The notes: generated by a model from the sequence alone, not told the origin. Positions 49,431 to 60,463 are shown, numbered from the stretch's first letter. The stretch: DNA of 64,000 nt from Sthenelais limicola (GCA_942159475.1 OW804098.1:111544620-111608619), one strand, 5' to 3'. Numbers and translations: made by a program.

Positions 49431-49838
49431 ATGGATTATGTTACCTGGACATTAGGATTTAAAGGTAAGGCCTTAGTATGAATGTTTGCATAAAAGTTAG
49501 ATGTCAACATAGGTCCCCTATCCTTACGCTCGCTGCTGTGGTGCCTGGTGGCCTCCACTTTAAAGTTTAACTTATTTGTTTACACTTGACTGTGACACTT
49601 GCTTAGACGTTTCACTACTTTACTACATCTATCTATCATCTAGTATTGAGAAACGCTGAGTCTGTATTCAATATTCTGTTTGTCTGGTTGTTTCACAGCT
49701 TTATCAGCAAATGGAAAGTTGAGTGATGGCTCATTTCATGCAACACTGACAGAGGTCTTGAAAATAGATACACGGCGCGAAAAAAGAGAAGCTGAAAGTA
49801 GTCCACATATCCATACGTGTTGTTCGGACAGAAAGTAG
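49431..49838 (+). CDS. Candidate two-exon small gene, 57 aa, function unknown
   Basis: Exon 49431-49464 (MDYVTWTLGFK, phase 1, donor AAAG/gtaagg) and exon 49699-49838 (acceptor TTGTTTCACAG/CT; ALSANGKLSDGSFHA..., stop TAG) join in frame. The second exon and its upstream intron end are duplicated at 52082-52245, where ALLANGKLSDDSFHA is preserved before the sequences diverge. No signal peptide, membrane segment or known domain. It may be a small gene with alternative last exons, or a chance ORF inside a repeat cluster. Confidence 0.3.
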
Positions 49839-49935
49839 TTCTCTGTTCGAAGTGTAATTAAACAAATAAAACCTGTTTTATTATTAATAAATGTGCCTTT
49901 GCATTGAACCATACCTAACAACCATTCATAGGTAG
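49655..49935 (+). repeat. Copy 1 of locally duplicated segment
   Basis: Shares GGACAGAAAGTAGTTCTCTG, TAATTAAACAA, AAAACCTGTTTTATTATTAA and TGCCTTTGCATTGAACCATA with copies at 50120-50345, 50935-51190 and 52200-52400. Confidence 0.75.
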
Positions 49936-49944
49936 GCCAGAAAG

Positions 49945-50345
49945 ACTAATAATATGAATTTAGAAACATATCTTATATCAAATGAAAGCTTGGGCGATTT
50001 CCTGTCCAATGAGGTGTACTGTCAGGCGAAAAGCCTTGTACATCGAGCAAAGTGGCCGATTACGAGTGCTGCGAAATCTGGGAATAGGCCTACAAAAGTA
50101 GGCCCGGGAAAAACGAGAATCCGAAAGTAGTGCACATATCCTTACACGAGTGTTGTTCGGACAGAAAGTAGTTCTCTGTTCGAAGTGTAATTAAACAATT
50201 AAAACCTGTTTTATTATTAATAAATGTGCCTTTGCATTGAACCATACCTAACAACCATTCACTCCCTCCAAATTAATATCATATTAATCCACTTTATCAT
50301 GAAAAACGGGATTATTAATATTTTTATGATGATTATATATACAGC
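49945..50345 (+). repeat. Copy 2 of locally duplicated segment
   Basis: As copy 1, with a further block CACTCCCTCCAAATTAATAT and CATGAAAAACGG, and a preceding TCCTGTCCAATGAGGTG block. Confidence 0.75.
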
Positions 50346-50399
50346 TAGTAAATTATTACAAGTTGAACCGTACTAACTGTATATAGAATGACTGTCACA

Positions 50400-50710
50400 C
50401 ACCAAGCTCTGTGCGCGGGAAAAGCGTTGTTAAGGACGCGTTACTAACGTTGTATAAATTAGGGGACGTTACATCCTAAAATATTGCGTCCTGATCGGTG
50501 TTGTTGACAGGCAGAACATGTTTTGGTGAAAGTCATGCTAGAATGTCTAATAATACGAATTCAGAAGCATACTTTATATCAAATAAAAGCTTGAACAATT
50601 TCCTGTCTAATAAGGGGTGTTGTTTGATGGTCAATTGTACAACAAGGCTTGGAAATCGAGCAAAACGGCCGATTACGAGAGCCGTAAAATCTGGATGGGG
50701 TTAGTTACAA
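50400..50710 (+). repeat. Second duplicated block of the cluster
   Basis: GCGCGGGAAAAGCGTTGTTA, AGGACGCGTTACTAACGTTG, GGGGACGTTAC; recurs at 51400-51540. Confidence 0.7.
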
Positions 50711-50799
50711 AAGTAGGCCCTTTGAAACATACAGCATTCTCACTACTGAACTCCCTCCCTCTGCCTGTGGCATCCATAGGAAGATCTGGCATGCCAGAA

Positions 50800-50862
50800 T
50801 TGGACAACCAATTGTTTCTGTAACAGTCTGACAATAAAGAATATTTGAATTGAATTGAATAG
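50800..50862 (+). repeat. LINE-like 3' end with (TTGAA)n tail
   Basis: GTCTGACAATAAAGAATATT then repeated TTGAA. Upstream about 150 bp may be the last codons and UTR of a LINE. Confidence 0.5.
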
Positions 50863-50919
50863 CCTACTATCATTAATAGGCTAAGACTAGTGTAGGCCTA
50901 AACTGAAGGCATGTAGAGG

Positions 50920-51230
50920 CGGGAAAACGAAAATCCGAAAGTAGTGCACATATCCTTACATGAGTGTTGTTTGGACAGAAAGTAGTTCTGTGTTTGAAGC
51001 GTAATTAAGCAATAAAAACCTGTTTTATTATTGATAAATGTACATTTGCATTGGTCCTAACAGAACAAACATTGACTCCCTCCAAATTAATATCATATTA
51101 ATCCACTTCATCATGAAAAACGGCATTATTGATATTTTTATGACGATTATACATACAGTTAGTAAATTATTACAAGTTGAAACGCACTAACTGTATATAA
51201 AATGACTGACAGGAAAGTGCATGAAAAGAA
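50920..51230 (+). repeat. Copy 3 of locally duplicated segment
   Basis: AATCCGAAAGTAGTGCACATA onward, as copy 2, slightly diverged. Confidence 0.7.
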
Positions 51231-51277
51231 TATCAGTATAATCAGGCACTGGTGAAATTATTGGGTGTTTCCTAGAT

Positions 51278-51320
51278 GTGCACCCCCCCCCCCCCACCCC
51301 CCACCCCCCTCCGACTGTCT
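51278..51320. repeat. C-rich low-complexity run
   Basis: Two long C runs with interspersed A and T; makes a proline-rich artefact frame. Confidence 0.7.
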
Positions 51321-51668
51321 TTACCGACACACACACCTACACACAAACACACCTCAAGCACCCCGCCCCTTTTCACCATCTTTGCCCACACACCCAGCTG
51401 CGCAGGAAAAGTGTTGTTAAGGACGCATTACTAACGTTGTATAAATTAGGGGACGTTACGTCCTACAATATTGCGTCCTGACTGGCGTTGTTGATGACAA
51501 AACATGTTTTGGTGAAAGTTATGATGGGATGTCTAATAATATGAATATATCGGCACAGTTTTCAACAAACAATGGCAGCATGGCTGACTTCGGCAACTGC
51601 TGTGCATATGTCCGACATAGGCCCTAGGCCTATATTCGCCCTCCAGAGGTCTGTCCTTACTTAACCAA

Positions 51669-51903
51669 TGGGTCAGATTTCAGAAAATGTTCAATTCAAC
51701 TTTGACAATCTTCTCAAATAACTCAAATTTCAGACGAAAATAAAGTTCAAAATAGAGTTCAACCTAACCCAACATATCACTAGAATCAATGCAATGCCAA
51801 ATATGCACGAATTTACCTAGTATTGACCAAATTGCAGCCTAATTTAGCAGAATTGACTAAATGTGTACAGCTGCCAATTGTACATTTTCTGAAAATCTGA
51901 CCC
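51669..51903. mobile_element. MITE-B copy
   Basis: TGGGTCAGATTTCAGAAAAT ... CTGAAAATCTGACCCA. Confidence 0.8.
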
Positions 51904-52081
51904 ATATAGTCCATAGGCCTTCACGCAGTTATGCGACTATTCTGACAGCGTAGCGATGCGAAGCGCAACCTGCAGGGTGGACGGCGTCATAGTCTACTTA
52001 ACCTATTGCTAGTTATATATTATCTAGTGTGGAAAAACCTGGGCCTGCATTCAATATTCGGTTTTTCTGGTTGTGTCACAG

Positions 52082-52245
52082 CTTTATTAGCAAATGGAAA
52101 GTTGAGTGACGACTCATTCCATGCTGCAGATGAGGTCTCGATAATAAATACACAGCGGGAAAACGAGAATTTGAACGTAGTACTGGTGTTGTATTCATAC
52201 ACGAGCTTCCTAAAGAAAATAGTTCTTTGTTCGAGGCGTAATTAA
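52082..52245 (+). CDS. Candidate alternative last exon of the 49431 gene
   Basis: Acceptor GTTGTGTCACAG/CT, phase matching the 49464 donor; encodes LLANGKLSDDSFHA then a longer hydrophobic C-terminus ending LVLYSYTSFLKKIVLCSRRN and stop. It differs from the 49699 exon after about 16 residues. Confidence 0.25.
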
Positions 52246-52420
52246 ACAATAAAAACCCGTTTTATTATTGATAATTGTACATATGAATTTAACCATATCT
52301 AATAACCATTCACTCCCTCCAAATTAATATCATATTAATCCACTTAATCATGAAAAACGGCATTATTAATATTGTTATGACGATTATATATACAATTAGT
52401 AAATAATTATTAATACAAAA
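52200..52420 (+). repeat. Copy 4 of locally duplicated segment
   Basis: AATAGTTCTTTGTTCGAGGC, AAACCCGTTTTATTATTGAT, CACTCCCTCCAAATTAATAT, CATGAAAAACGGCATTATT. Confidence 0.75.
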
Positions 52421-52894
52421 CGTGTATTCAGGTAAGCATATACATTTCTGGTCAATGTGATACTTTAAAGTTTGGTCCCTCTACGTGTAGCTCTTCCAGG
52501 TATCCCTTTTAAATCATAGTATAATATGGGAAATGGTAAAGTACAATAGTAGTGTAGATACATATTTAATAATCAATGAGTTACGGCCCTTAAAGAGGGT
52601 GATGTACGGTTTTCCAATGCTATAGCCTATAACTTTCCATACCATCCCTCTCAGAGGTATAATTAATAAGGTCGTAAAACGGACATGCACCCTGACCACA
52701 GATACAGACGCCAAGTAAGGTATGAGCGTCCTTTATAGATCTTCTGGCAGCTAAAGTGTTTTTGCCCTAGTTATAATGCGGAACGACTACAAGATGAACC
52801 ACATATAATGCCATAGAGTTCTAGAGAAGACTGAATCTGTTCGTTGTCAATGAAAAATACATAAAAAAGGACATAATAATCTTATTAAGTAGTA

Positions 52895-53330
52895 TGGGAT
52901 GTGTTCCAGTAAAATGAGTCACAAGTCGCAAAATTGATATTTTTCAAAGTGTTTTTTCCACAAGATTTCCTTGTTGAAATGTTCCAATTTTTAGAGGGTT
53001 TAGCACTCATACGCATATGAATCCATGTAACAAATTTCGGGACATTGTATTAAATATATTTTTGCGTTTTGAAGGCCTACATATGGAGTATATTTATTTA
53101 CTTTACTGATAATTACCCATCCAGAATTTTCAAAATGAAAATAATCAAACATAGAATACACAAATACTTATTACGTGTCCTAGTGTTTAGTATCATTGGA
53201 ATCAGCTTGATCTCCACTAAAATTTTGGTGCATGTGCTATACACCCTTAAGCTTAAAACATTAGAAACATCTTGTGAACAAATCACATCGAAAAATATGA
53301 ATTATGCAACTTATTCCAAGATACCATGAT
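52895..53330. mobile_element. MITE-A copy, diverged right end
   Basis: GGATGTGTTCCAGTAAAATGA to CAACTTATTCCAAGATACC; interior retained. Confidence 0.65.
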
Positions 53331-55317
53331 ATTTGATAATGAAAGAGGCACCATCTACATTATATGTGATGTGTTAACAGAAGACTAGTCATAAATCAGA
53401 AGATTAATATTTTTCAACTTGTTTTATTTAGAAGAACTCTTTACAATCTATTATATTCAGAACTAACTTATCCCTGGGGTGGTTAAAGAGAGTTCTAACG
53501 ATGGTGTGTACACCCATTATCACTTTTATTTGTTGAACAAACCATTAATTACAAATCTCAATTCTTGAGATCGGGATGTTAAATGAACATTAAGATCTCT
53601 GTACAGGATGAAGTATTAGTGAACTGTGTATAAATATTACTGCTGCTTATTCATTGGAATTTTGGTATAGCACTTAATAGCATAGAGTAAAGTAAGAGCA
53701 GTAAAGCTGATTGTTAGAAGAAACAAAATGATATAAATGTTAATAATATATATATATATATATAAATGCTTCTATTTCCTCCATAAACAGTTACAATAGA
53801 CAGCAAAAAGGATAATATACTTTCTGTGCCGTCACAGCTCTTCCAAGAAACCCAGAGTTACTTTTACTTTTATTGATAAAGAACTACTAACTACTATGTC
53901 CCCATAACACTGAGATTGACATACCTTGGTACATCGTTTTCTACTAGAATATAACAATAATTAAATAGAATATCAGCACCTCTAAATGTTCTCTCGGTTT
54001 ACCGTCCACACTATAACCTCTTACTCTTACATAATTTGTCCATCTTCATTGATGTTTTCGGTACAATCATCCTGGGTACTTATTTTGTACTTTTGTTATT
54101 TGGTTTACAAGACTTACATACCTGAGTTAGTTTTTTATGCTTGTGTTATATATAGATATACACATATATATGGCTACACATAATATTACATAAATATATA
54201 TATATATAAACATACATACATTAATACTTACGTATGTTAGTGTCTCTTCTTCTATTCTAATAAAAATTGTACTCTTGAAAGTATTTTATTGTCATTATCA
54301 TTGTTATTATAAAAATAGTACTGATATTAACTTTCGTAAGATCACACAGAATACAAAAAAACGGACACTGAACTTTCTAGAAAAGAAACAAAAATTGAAC
54401 TTTATGCGGAAAGGAAATCCAGGAAGACCTATGTTAAGTCAAAGAGGGATTAAAATCCATTTTCCTTAATTTACATGTTTTGTACCTGTATATAAATATG
54501 GAAATAAAACTATTACATACATACATACATACATACAAACATACATGTGCATATAAGCGTGCATGTGTATTGGATACATCTATGCGTTTCTGAGGCCATT
54601 CTCAGGGAGTATATTTAACTACTTTACTATAATATTTGAATATCACAACATTTTTAAAAGAGCATAATTAGAAGTACTTTTATATGGTTTGCGAAAGGGT
54701 AACATCTTTGGAAGTTGCATGTTATTTGAATGATCTATTTGCCTATTGCTATTTCATGTGACCGGCCACGGAGAAAGAATATTTCGTGTGGTAATTTTAG
54801 TTCCTGTGAATTATATTGCTATTATATGTTGAAATTAGATATTGACTAAAACTTAAAAGAAAGCTTTAGGAAAATGTTAAAGAAGAACCTCCAGGGAGAC
54901 CTACGCTGTATACAGAAGGTTGATCCTTTTCCAACATTAAAAAATGAAAAAATAAATGTAATATTGAGAAAATACAAGATTATTATCATTAAACTTTAAA
55001 AAAAGAAATGCTATTGACTGGTGTTAATTGAGAGTGCAACTTTAAACAACAAAATGTAACTTACAAAATGTGTGCTGCTTGCGTATCACTGTGCTGATAA
55101 ATGAATGGTGTTTATGCATCTATGTCCTCCTCAGCACTTGGGTTAATGGGTATATAGCTCTCCGTTTTTCTCTACACACCACACCCAGGGTGATTATCCA
55201 CTAAACTATCAGGCAAAGAAAAAAAAATGTTTCCTCTCCCCTTATCCCCATACCTGTTTTTCCGTTGAAGAGACAACAAAGAAATACGTAATCAAAAACA
55301 CACCTATTTTCATAGAA
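53331..55317. other. Intergenic, AT-rich, no supported gene
   Basis: MITE-A scrap at 53365-53430. (TA)n at 53748-53764, (ACAT)n at 54513-54545 preceded by ATATGGAAATAAAACTATT, a likely retrotransposon 3' end. A short frame at 54275-54469 ends NPGRPMLSQRGIK and a similar piece (CCAGGGAGACCTACGCTGTA) recurs at 54889, hinting at a repeat. Confidence 0.35.
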
Positions 55318-55566
55318 TGGGGAGTGAGAGGAAGACAGGAAAAGACAGGGAGAGTATGGGAGAGAGAGGAGAGAGACAGGGAGAGACAGGGGGAGAAAGG
55401 GAGGGAAAGGGAGAGGCAGAGGGAGACGGAGAGGGAGGGAGAGAGAGGAGAGAGAGAGGAGAGACAGGGAGAGAGAGAGGGAGAGAGACAGGGGGAGAAA
55501 GGGAGGGAAAGGGAGAGACAGAGGGAGACAGAGAGGGAGGGAGAGAGGGAGAGAGAGAGAGAGAAC
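55318..55566. repeat. G/A-rich tract
   Basis: About 240 bp almost pure purine on the plus strand (GAGAGA, GGGAGA, GACAGG units). Its open frames on both strands are artefacts. Confidence 0.9.
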
Positions 55567-55756
55567 AGATGGGTAAGACACTCATAGTAATGAATTCTTT
55601 ATTCACATGGGCTGGGAAGGGGAATTTAATTGCAGACCCATTTATGTCCTTGTTGCCTTATGTTGAAGATCTCCAAACTATTACACAAACCAAACTGGCT
55701 TCTTTCTTTATATCTTATTTCATTCTTCATATACCATACTTAGCTATACATAGTTT

Positions 55757-55912
55757 TCCATTATGTTAGTTTTCAGCCGGTGAGAAATAAACACCCAACC
55801 ATTTCTTTGGCCTTAGGTTCATGCATCCCTGGTTATGTGATTCACTCATGCATGGGGTGAAGAAATATTTCATTTTCAGACCCTGAGTACTTCAAAGGAG
55901 ACCTTACTCTCT
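55757..55912 (-). repeat. Dispersed repeat, inverted partner of 45360-45512
   Basis: See that entry. Sits between the purine and pyrimidine tracts. Confidence 0.65.
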
Positions 55913-56158
55913 CCCTCTCACTATCTCTGTCACTTTTACCTCCCTCCTTCCCTCCCTCCTCTCTCTTTATCTTTCCCCTTACTTTCTGTCCCCTCCCACT
56001 CCCTCCCCCTCCTTCTCTCCCTCGTCTCACTATCTCTGTCACCCTTATCTCCCTCTCTCTCCTCTGTTTCTCTCTCCCTCTCTCACCCTGGCTTTCTGTC
56101 TCCCACCCTCTCTCACCCTCCCTCCCTTGTTCCCTCTCTGTGGCGCTCTCTCTCTTTA
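55904..56158. repeat. C/T-rich tract
   Basis: About 250 bp almost pure pyrimidine on the plus strand, complementary in character to the purine tract 340 bp upstream. Confidence 0.9.
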
Positions 56159-56269
56159 CCTGATTATTCTTGAATATATTATCACATAAACTGTTTTTCA
56201 CCAGTATTTCAAGGCAATGGAGCAAGGTGACATCCCAATGTCACTTAACTCTCGGTGAAGGAATGAGTT

Positions 56270-56345
56270 AAGATAAGATAAGATAAGAGAATCTTTTATT
56301 TGTCAAAAACTGAATACGGTTACATCAATAGAAAAGGACAAATTA
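56270..56345 (-). repeat. LINE-like 3' end with (TAAGA)n tail
   Basis: Plus strand TTAAGATAAGATAAGATAAG then AGAATCTTTTATTTGTCAAA, the reverse of an AATAAA-bearing end. Confidence 0.55.
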
Positions 56346-56653
56346 TTTAAAGGTTTACATGTCTGTATGAAAATGTTTGTATTCCATTTCTGAAGTGAAA
56401 AATTAAGAATGAAAAGAATAAAATAAAAATAATACAAAACAAATCAAACAATGGAGATGACAAAGAAAAGGCTAAGAAGATACAGTGTCACGAAATATAC
56501 TTCTCAAGGTAGTATAGGATATACTTTCCTGTACTTCACAAGTTGAAAGGTGCATCAGATTTTTAGAATTGTATGGATCAAGAGATTCGACATAAGTAAC
56601 AAGTTGCCATGGTTGGTCGCTTTTTTGTGCTTTCATACGCCCATTTTAACATA

Positions 56654-56882
56654 TGGGTCAGACCTTCAGAAAATGTACTTTACCAATTCTTTCAAATAAC
56701 CCAAATTTAAGAGATAAATCAGGTTCAAAATACTGTTCAACATAGCCGAACCGACTGCTTGAATCAAGGCGATACCAAATATAATCAGATATATCCAGTG
56801 TTGATGATTTTTCAGTCCAATTCAGCAGAATTTACAAAATATGTTGATCTGCCAATTGTACATTTTCTGAAAATCTGACCCA
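56654..56882. mobile_element. MITE-B copy
   Basis: TGGGTCAGACCTTCAGAAAA ... CTGAAAATCTGACCCA, flanked by TA. Confidence 0.75.
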
Positions 56883-57159
56883 TATATCAGCACTTTAAAA
56901 AGTCAGACTACCATGACAACAGTTCTAAGAGTCCCAAGAGTAATACAATCTATGTACATTCTTTATTAGTTGCTTTTACATTTAACAATAATGCTTATAA
57001 AATGAAAAATAAAACATTATATAGACTGTGTACTAGGTCATGTGCTATTACAGAAGGTCTACTAGGGTGACTTTACAGTCTACATTTTATTTACTGAATA
57101 AAAATTCTATATATATTATATAAGTCACTCATTGCAGGTTATATAGATTTAGGGGTCTC

Positions 57160-57496
57160 CGGTCCGGTTTTGTCCCTAAATTGCTCTTGTAACGACAGAC
57201 AATCCTACCAGCAGATAGAGTCTGTGGTCAACATGTGATAGAGAACTCGCTATCGCTCATCCTCTATCACATGCCATAAGACTCTTCCCTCATAACCATA
57301 ACCTTCTAAGTCCCTATATTTCCCTTGTAACGGACAATCCTACCAATCCTACAGTCTGTGGTCAACCCCTAAAGGACTTGTATGGTTGTGGTTAGGAGGG
57401 AATAGCCTTGTGGACATGTGATAGAGAACTCACTATCGCTCGTCCTCTATCACATGTCATAAGTCTCTTCCCTCCTAACCACAACCTTACAAGTCC
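57160..57496. repeat. Two foldback repeats in tandem
   Basis: 57374-57496 is a near-perfect palindrome: GGACTTGTATGGTTGTGGTT AGGAGGGAA...CATGTGATAGAG against CTCTATCACATG...TTCCCTCC TAACCACAACCTTACAAGTC. A diverged copy occupies about 57180-57320 and shares CTATCGCTC in its loop. Confidence 0.7.
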
Positions 57497-57516
57497 ATAA
57501 AGGTTGTATGTATGTA

Positions 57517-58260
57517 TACAAAGTTTATGAGGGTGACTAGTATGTGCCACTCCATGCCATCTATAAAATTTCACCTTGTATTAGAATATACCAACATCTA
57601 TAAGGGTCAGATCTTAAGAAAATGTACAATTCGGCTTCACTGATCCTCTCCAATTACCCACATTTAAGACAAAAATGAGCTTCAAAATGCAGTTTAACCT
57701 AACAGAAATGATACTTTAAATCAATGCGATACTAAATACACTCAGATATACCAAAAATGTATCATTTTTTTGCAGAATTTAGCAGAAATTACTAAATATG
57801 TAGAGCTGCCAATTGTAAATTTTCTGAAAATCTGACCCATAAGAGTAAGTAGGATATATTGGTGGCTATGTTCCAAGTCGCTCAGTTCATGATATATGAA
57901 GGCATGGGCGTTTACACAGAGGGTCGTATGGGTGACTATATAGCATGACATAAGGTTCTATATACATAGTCACGCATATAACGGTGGGTGACTATTATGT
58001 CCCACTTCATGCGATCTATACAATTTCACATTGTATTAAAATATACAAACATCTATAAGAGTAAGTAGGATATATTGGTGGCTATGTTCCAAGTCAATCA
58101 GTTCAAGATATATATTAAGTCCTGGGCATTTACACAGAGGGTCATATGGGTGACTATATAGCATGACATGAGGTCCTATATACATAGATTTCCCATGACG
58201 TGACACACCTGGCTGGGGAATCACAGTGGCCGCCATCACAGGGGTCAACGCTACCCTTGC
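57517..58260. repeat. Satellite-like tandem units, about 210 bp
   Basis: GGATATATTGGTGGCTATGT...TTTACACAGAGGGTC...GGGTGACTATATAGCATGAC...AATTTCACATTGTATTAAAA. Full units at 57842-58052 and 58052-58200, partial at 57517-57600, 58680-58765, 59870-59920 and 60150-60200. Confidence 0.7.
57602..57840. mobile_element. MITE-B copy inside the satellite-like unit
   Basis: GGGTCAGATCTTAAGAAAAT ... CTGAAAATCTGACCCA. Confidence 0.75.
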
Positions 58261-58446
58261 GTCTATAGTGTGTTTATAACAACACAGCTGATAAACCCCA
58301 CAATGTTGGATACTAATTTACTAAAGAAAGATTATCTATCGTATTAACAAGGGTTATCATGTGTTCATTAAAACTGGTGATGGTTAAGACGTTTACCCGG
58401 GGTAGCCCCATAAAATGGCAACGACCGTGACGTCAGTGGAATCTAT

Positions 58447-58672
58447 GTGGGTTAGATTTTCAGAAAATGTACAATTGGCAGCTCTACATATTTAGTAATT
58501 TCTGATGAATTCTGCTAAAAAATGATAACTTTTGGGTGTATCTGAGTATATTTGGTATAGCATTGATTTAAAGTGTCAGTTCTGTTATGTTAAACTGCAT
58601 TTTGAAGCTAATTTTGGTCTTAAATGTGGGTTATTTGAGACGAATTGTACATTTTGTGAAAATCTCACCCAT
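58447..58672. mobile_element. MITE-B copy
   Basis: TGGGTTAGATTTTCAGAAAA ... GTGAAAATCTCACCCA; a short deletion before the right end. Confidence 0.7.
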
Positions 58673-58769
58673 GTATACTCATCCATATAACGGTGGGTGA
58701 TTATTATGTGCTACTTAATGCGATCCATACAATTTCACATTGTATTAAAATATACCAACATATATAAGA

Positions 58770-58950
58770 GGGTGAAGTCACCAGAAAATGTACAATTCAC
58801 CTTCACCAATCCTTTCAAATAAACTGAATTTCAGACGAAGTAAAGTTCAAATTAAAGTTCATCCTAACCAAACCAATTGCTGAAATTAATGCAACACCGA
58901 ACATACTCGAATTTACCTAGTGTTGACCAAGTTGCTGCCTAATTTAACAT
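58770..58950. mobile_element. MITE-B fragment
   Basis: GAAGTCACCAGAAAATGTAC ... GTTGACCAAGTTGCTGCCTA; both ends damaged. Confidence 0.55.
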
Positions 58951-59915
58951 ATTTCAAAAACTAATGTAGTTAAAATATGTATATTATCTATTAATCTAGT
59001 TATGGCAAAAATGGCGATTTTAGTGACAAAAGTGACAAAATTTGAGAGCAGGTAGAAATCACAAAGGGCTTTCATTTTGGAAGGGTGCCCATTCTGAAAT
59101 AATTATGAATATGGTTGCCATGGTAACCGTTTATATCACAAAATTTGGTATTTTTGTGAAATACAGCTACTGAAAGATTGACTATTAGTTGTTGCCTATT
59201 CTTGTGATTCCTTAGCAATTTTCATGAATGAGAAAGTCCTCAGAGAACATTCCCTCAAAGTATATGAATTTGAGCTTGGCCAAGGTCAAGGTCACAAGGC
59301 CAAGGTCAAACCTGTGAAAATGTGTTAAATTTTAGCATAGCCCTCACTATACTTTTATTTTCTCTTGCTATATGGGACCAAAAGAGATGGCATGCCCCAT
59401 AGTAAAACTTGAGGTCATACCCTATTCACACATTAGCTATATGGTCAGATTCAAATTATGGTTGCTATGGTAACTGTGGACCAACTTTCATCAACTCCCA
59501 ACAGTATTATAGAGCTTAAACTGTTAACTGAATACATCTCTTTACTCATTCATTTGATTTGTTATCAATTCTCAGGAATTGTAGAGCCCTTAGAGACAAT
59601 TTATTCAAATTAGTTTTTCAAATTAGAATTTGTTGGCTCTTCCTGTAACCATTGTCTTGGTTAAAATAAGGGAATATAGTTTTAGGTCAGTTATTTGTGT
59701 TAGACGGGTTCTTAACTTAGATGCTTGAAGATGTAACAGAAGGAGCGATGACTTCTTTCTTGAAGGCGGTCACTTTGTCTGGTATGTTCAGAGATTCGAG
59801 AGGAGTTGATACAAACAGTGTAGTAGTTCTTAGAATTCACAGTTGTCTGGCTCTGATGTAATGGGGGTGGTGTGATATATGTATGGGTGGCTATGTTCAA
59901 GTCACTCAGTTCATG
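58951..59915. other. Intergenic, regulatory-motif-rich, no gene seen
   Basis: Two X-box-like palindromes (GGTTGCCATGGTAACC at 59113, GTTGCTATGGTAAC at 59461) and clustered AGGTCA half-sites (59283-59310). No coding support. Confidence 0.4.
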
Positions 59916-59920
59916 ATATA

Positions 59921-60145
59921 GGTGAAATCGCCCGAAAATTGTACAATTCGCTTTCTCCAATCCTCTCAATTAACCAACATTTAAGACAGAAATATGGTTC
60001 TCCATATCCAAATAGATAGTTTGAATCAAGGTAATATCAAATACATTCTGATATACTTAGTATTGACCATTTTTCAGCCTAATTTAGTAAAACTTATTAA
60101 ATGTGTAGATCTCCTGATTGTCATTTTTCTGAAGATTTGACCCAT
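59921..60145. mobile_element. MITE-B copy, diverged
   Basis: GGTGAAATCGCCCGAAAATT ... CTGAAGATTTGACCCA; interior partly deleted. Confidence 0.6.
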
Positions 60146-60309
60146 ATATGAGGACATGGGAGTTTACACAAAGGGTTATATGGGTGAATTTATATTATTA
60201 TCTGCCATATAATTTTGTTTTTGAACATATTGTATTTGCGATTTGTATTATATAATAAGATTTATTTTCACAAATTTTAAAATACTATGTTATATTGTAT
60301 TGTATTGTA

Positions 60310-60452
60310 TTTAATGTGTGCAATAGACACACATTGCTTTTATTGTACAAAACAATGATCCTCCCTATTATTGATTATGGTGATCTTTTCTATGGTTCAT
60401 CTACACAGGCTCAATTAATGAAACTGCAAACCCTTCAAAATTCTGCTTTTAA
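60310..60452 (+). mobile_element. LINE ORF2 C-terminal fragment cut by piggyBac
   Basis: LLYKTMILPIIDYGDLFYGS then QLMKLQTLQNSAF matches the conserved Y-K-x-x-x-x-P-x-x-x-Y...L-x-x-LQ-x-x-QN-x-A end of LINE RT domains. It stops at the TTAA where the piggyBac end begins. Confidence 0.7.
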
Positions 60453-60463
60453 CCCATTCAGGC

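Noticed and set aside
55201..55769. Long Ser/Pro/Leu or Arg/Glu/Gly frames
   Set aside because: Low-complexity purine/pyrimidine tract translated in all frames.
55842..56225. 127-codon minus-strand Arg/Glu-rich frame
   Set aside because: Same low-complexity origin.
57160..60200. CRISPR array
   Set aside because: Repeats are long, variable and eukaryotic MITE or satellite in nature; there is no short direct-repeat/unique-spacer pattern anywhere in the window.
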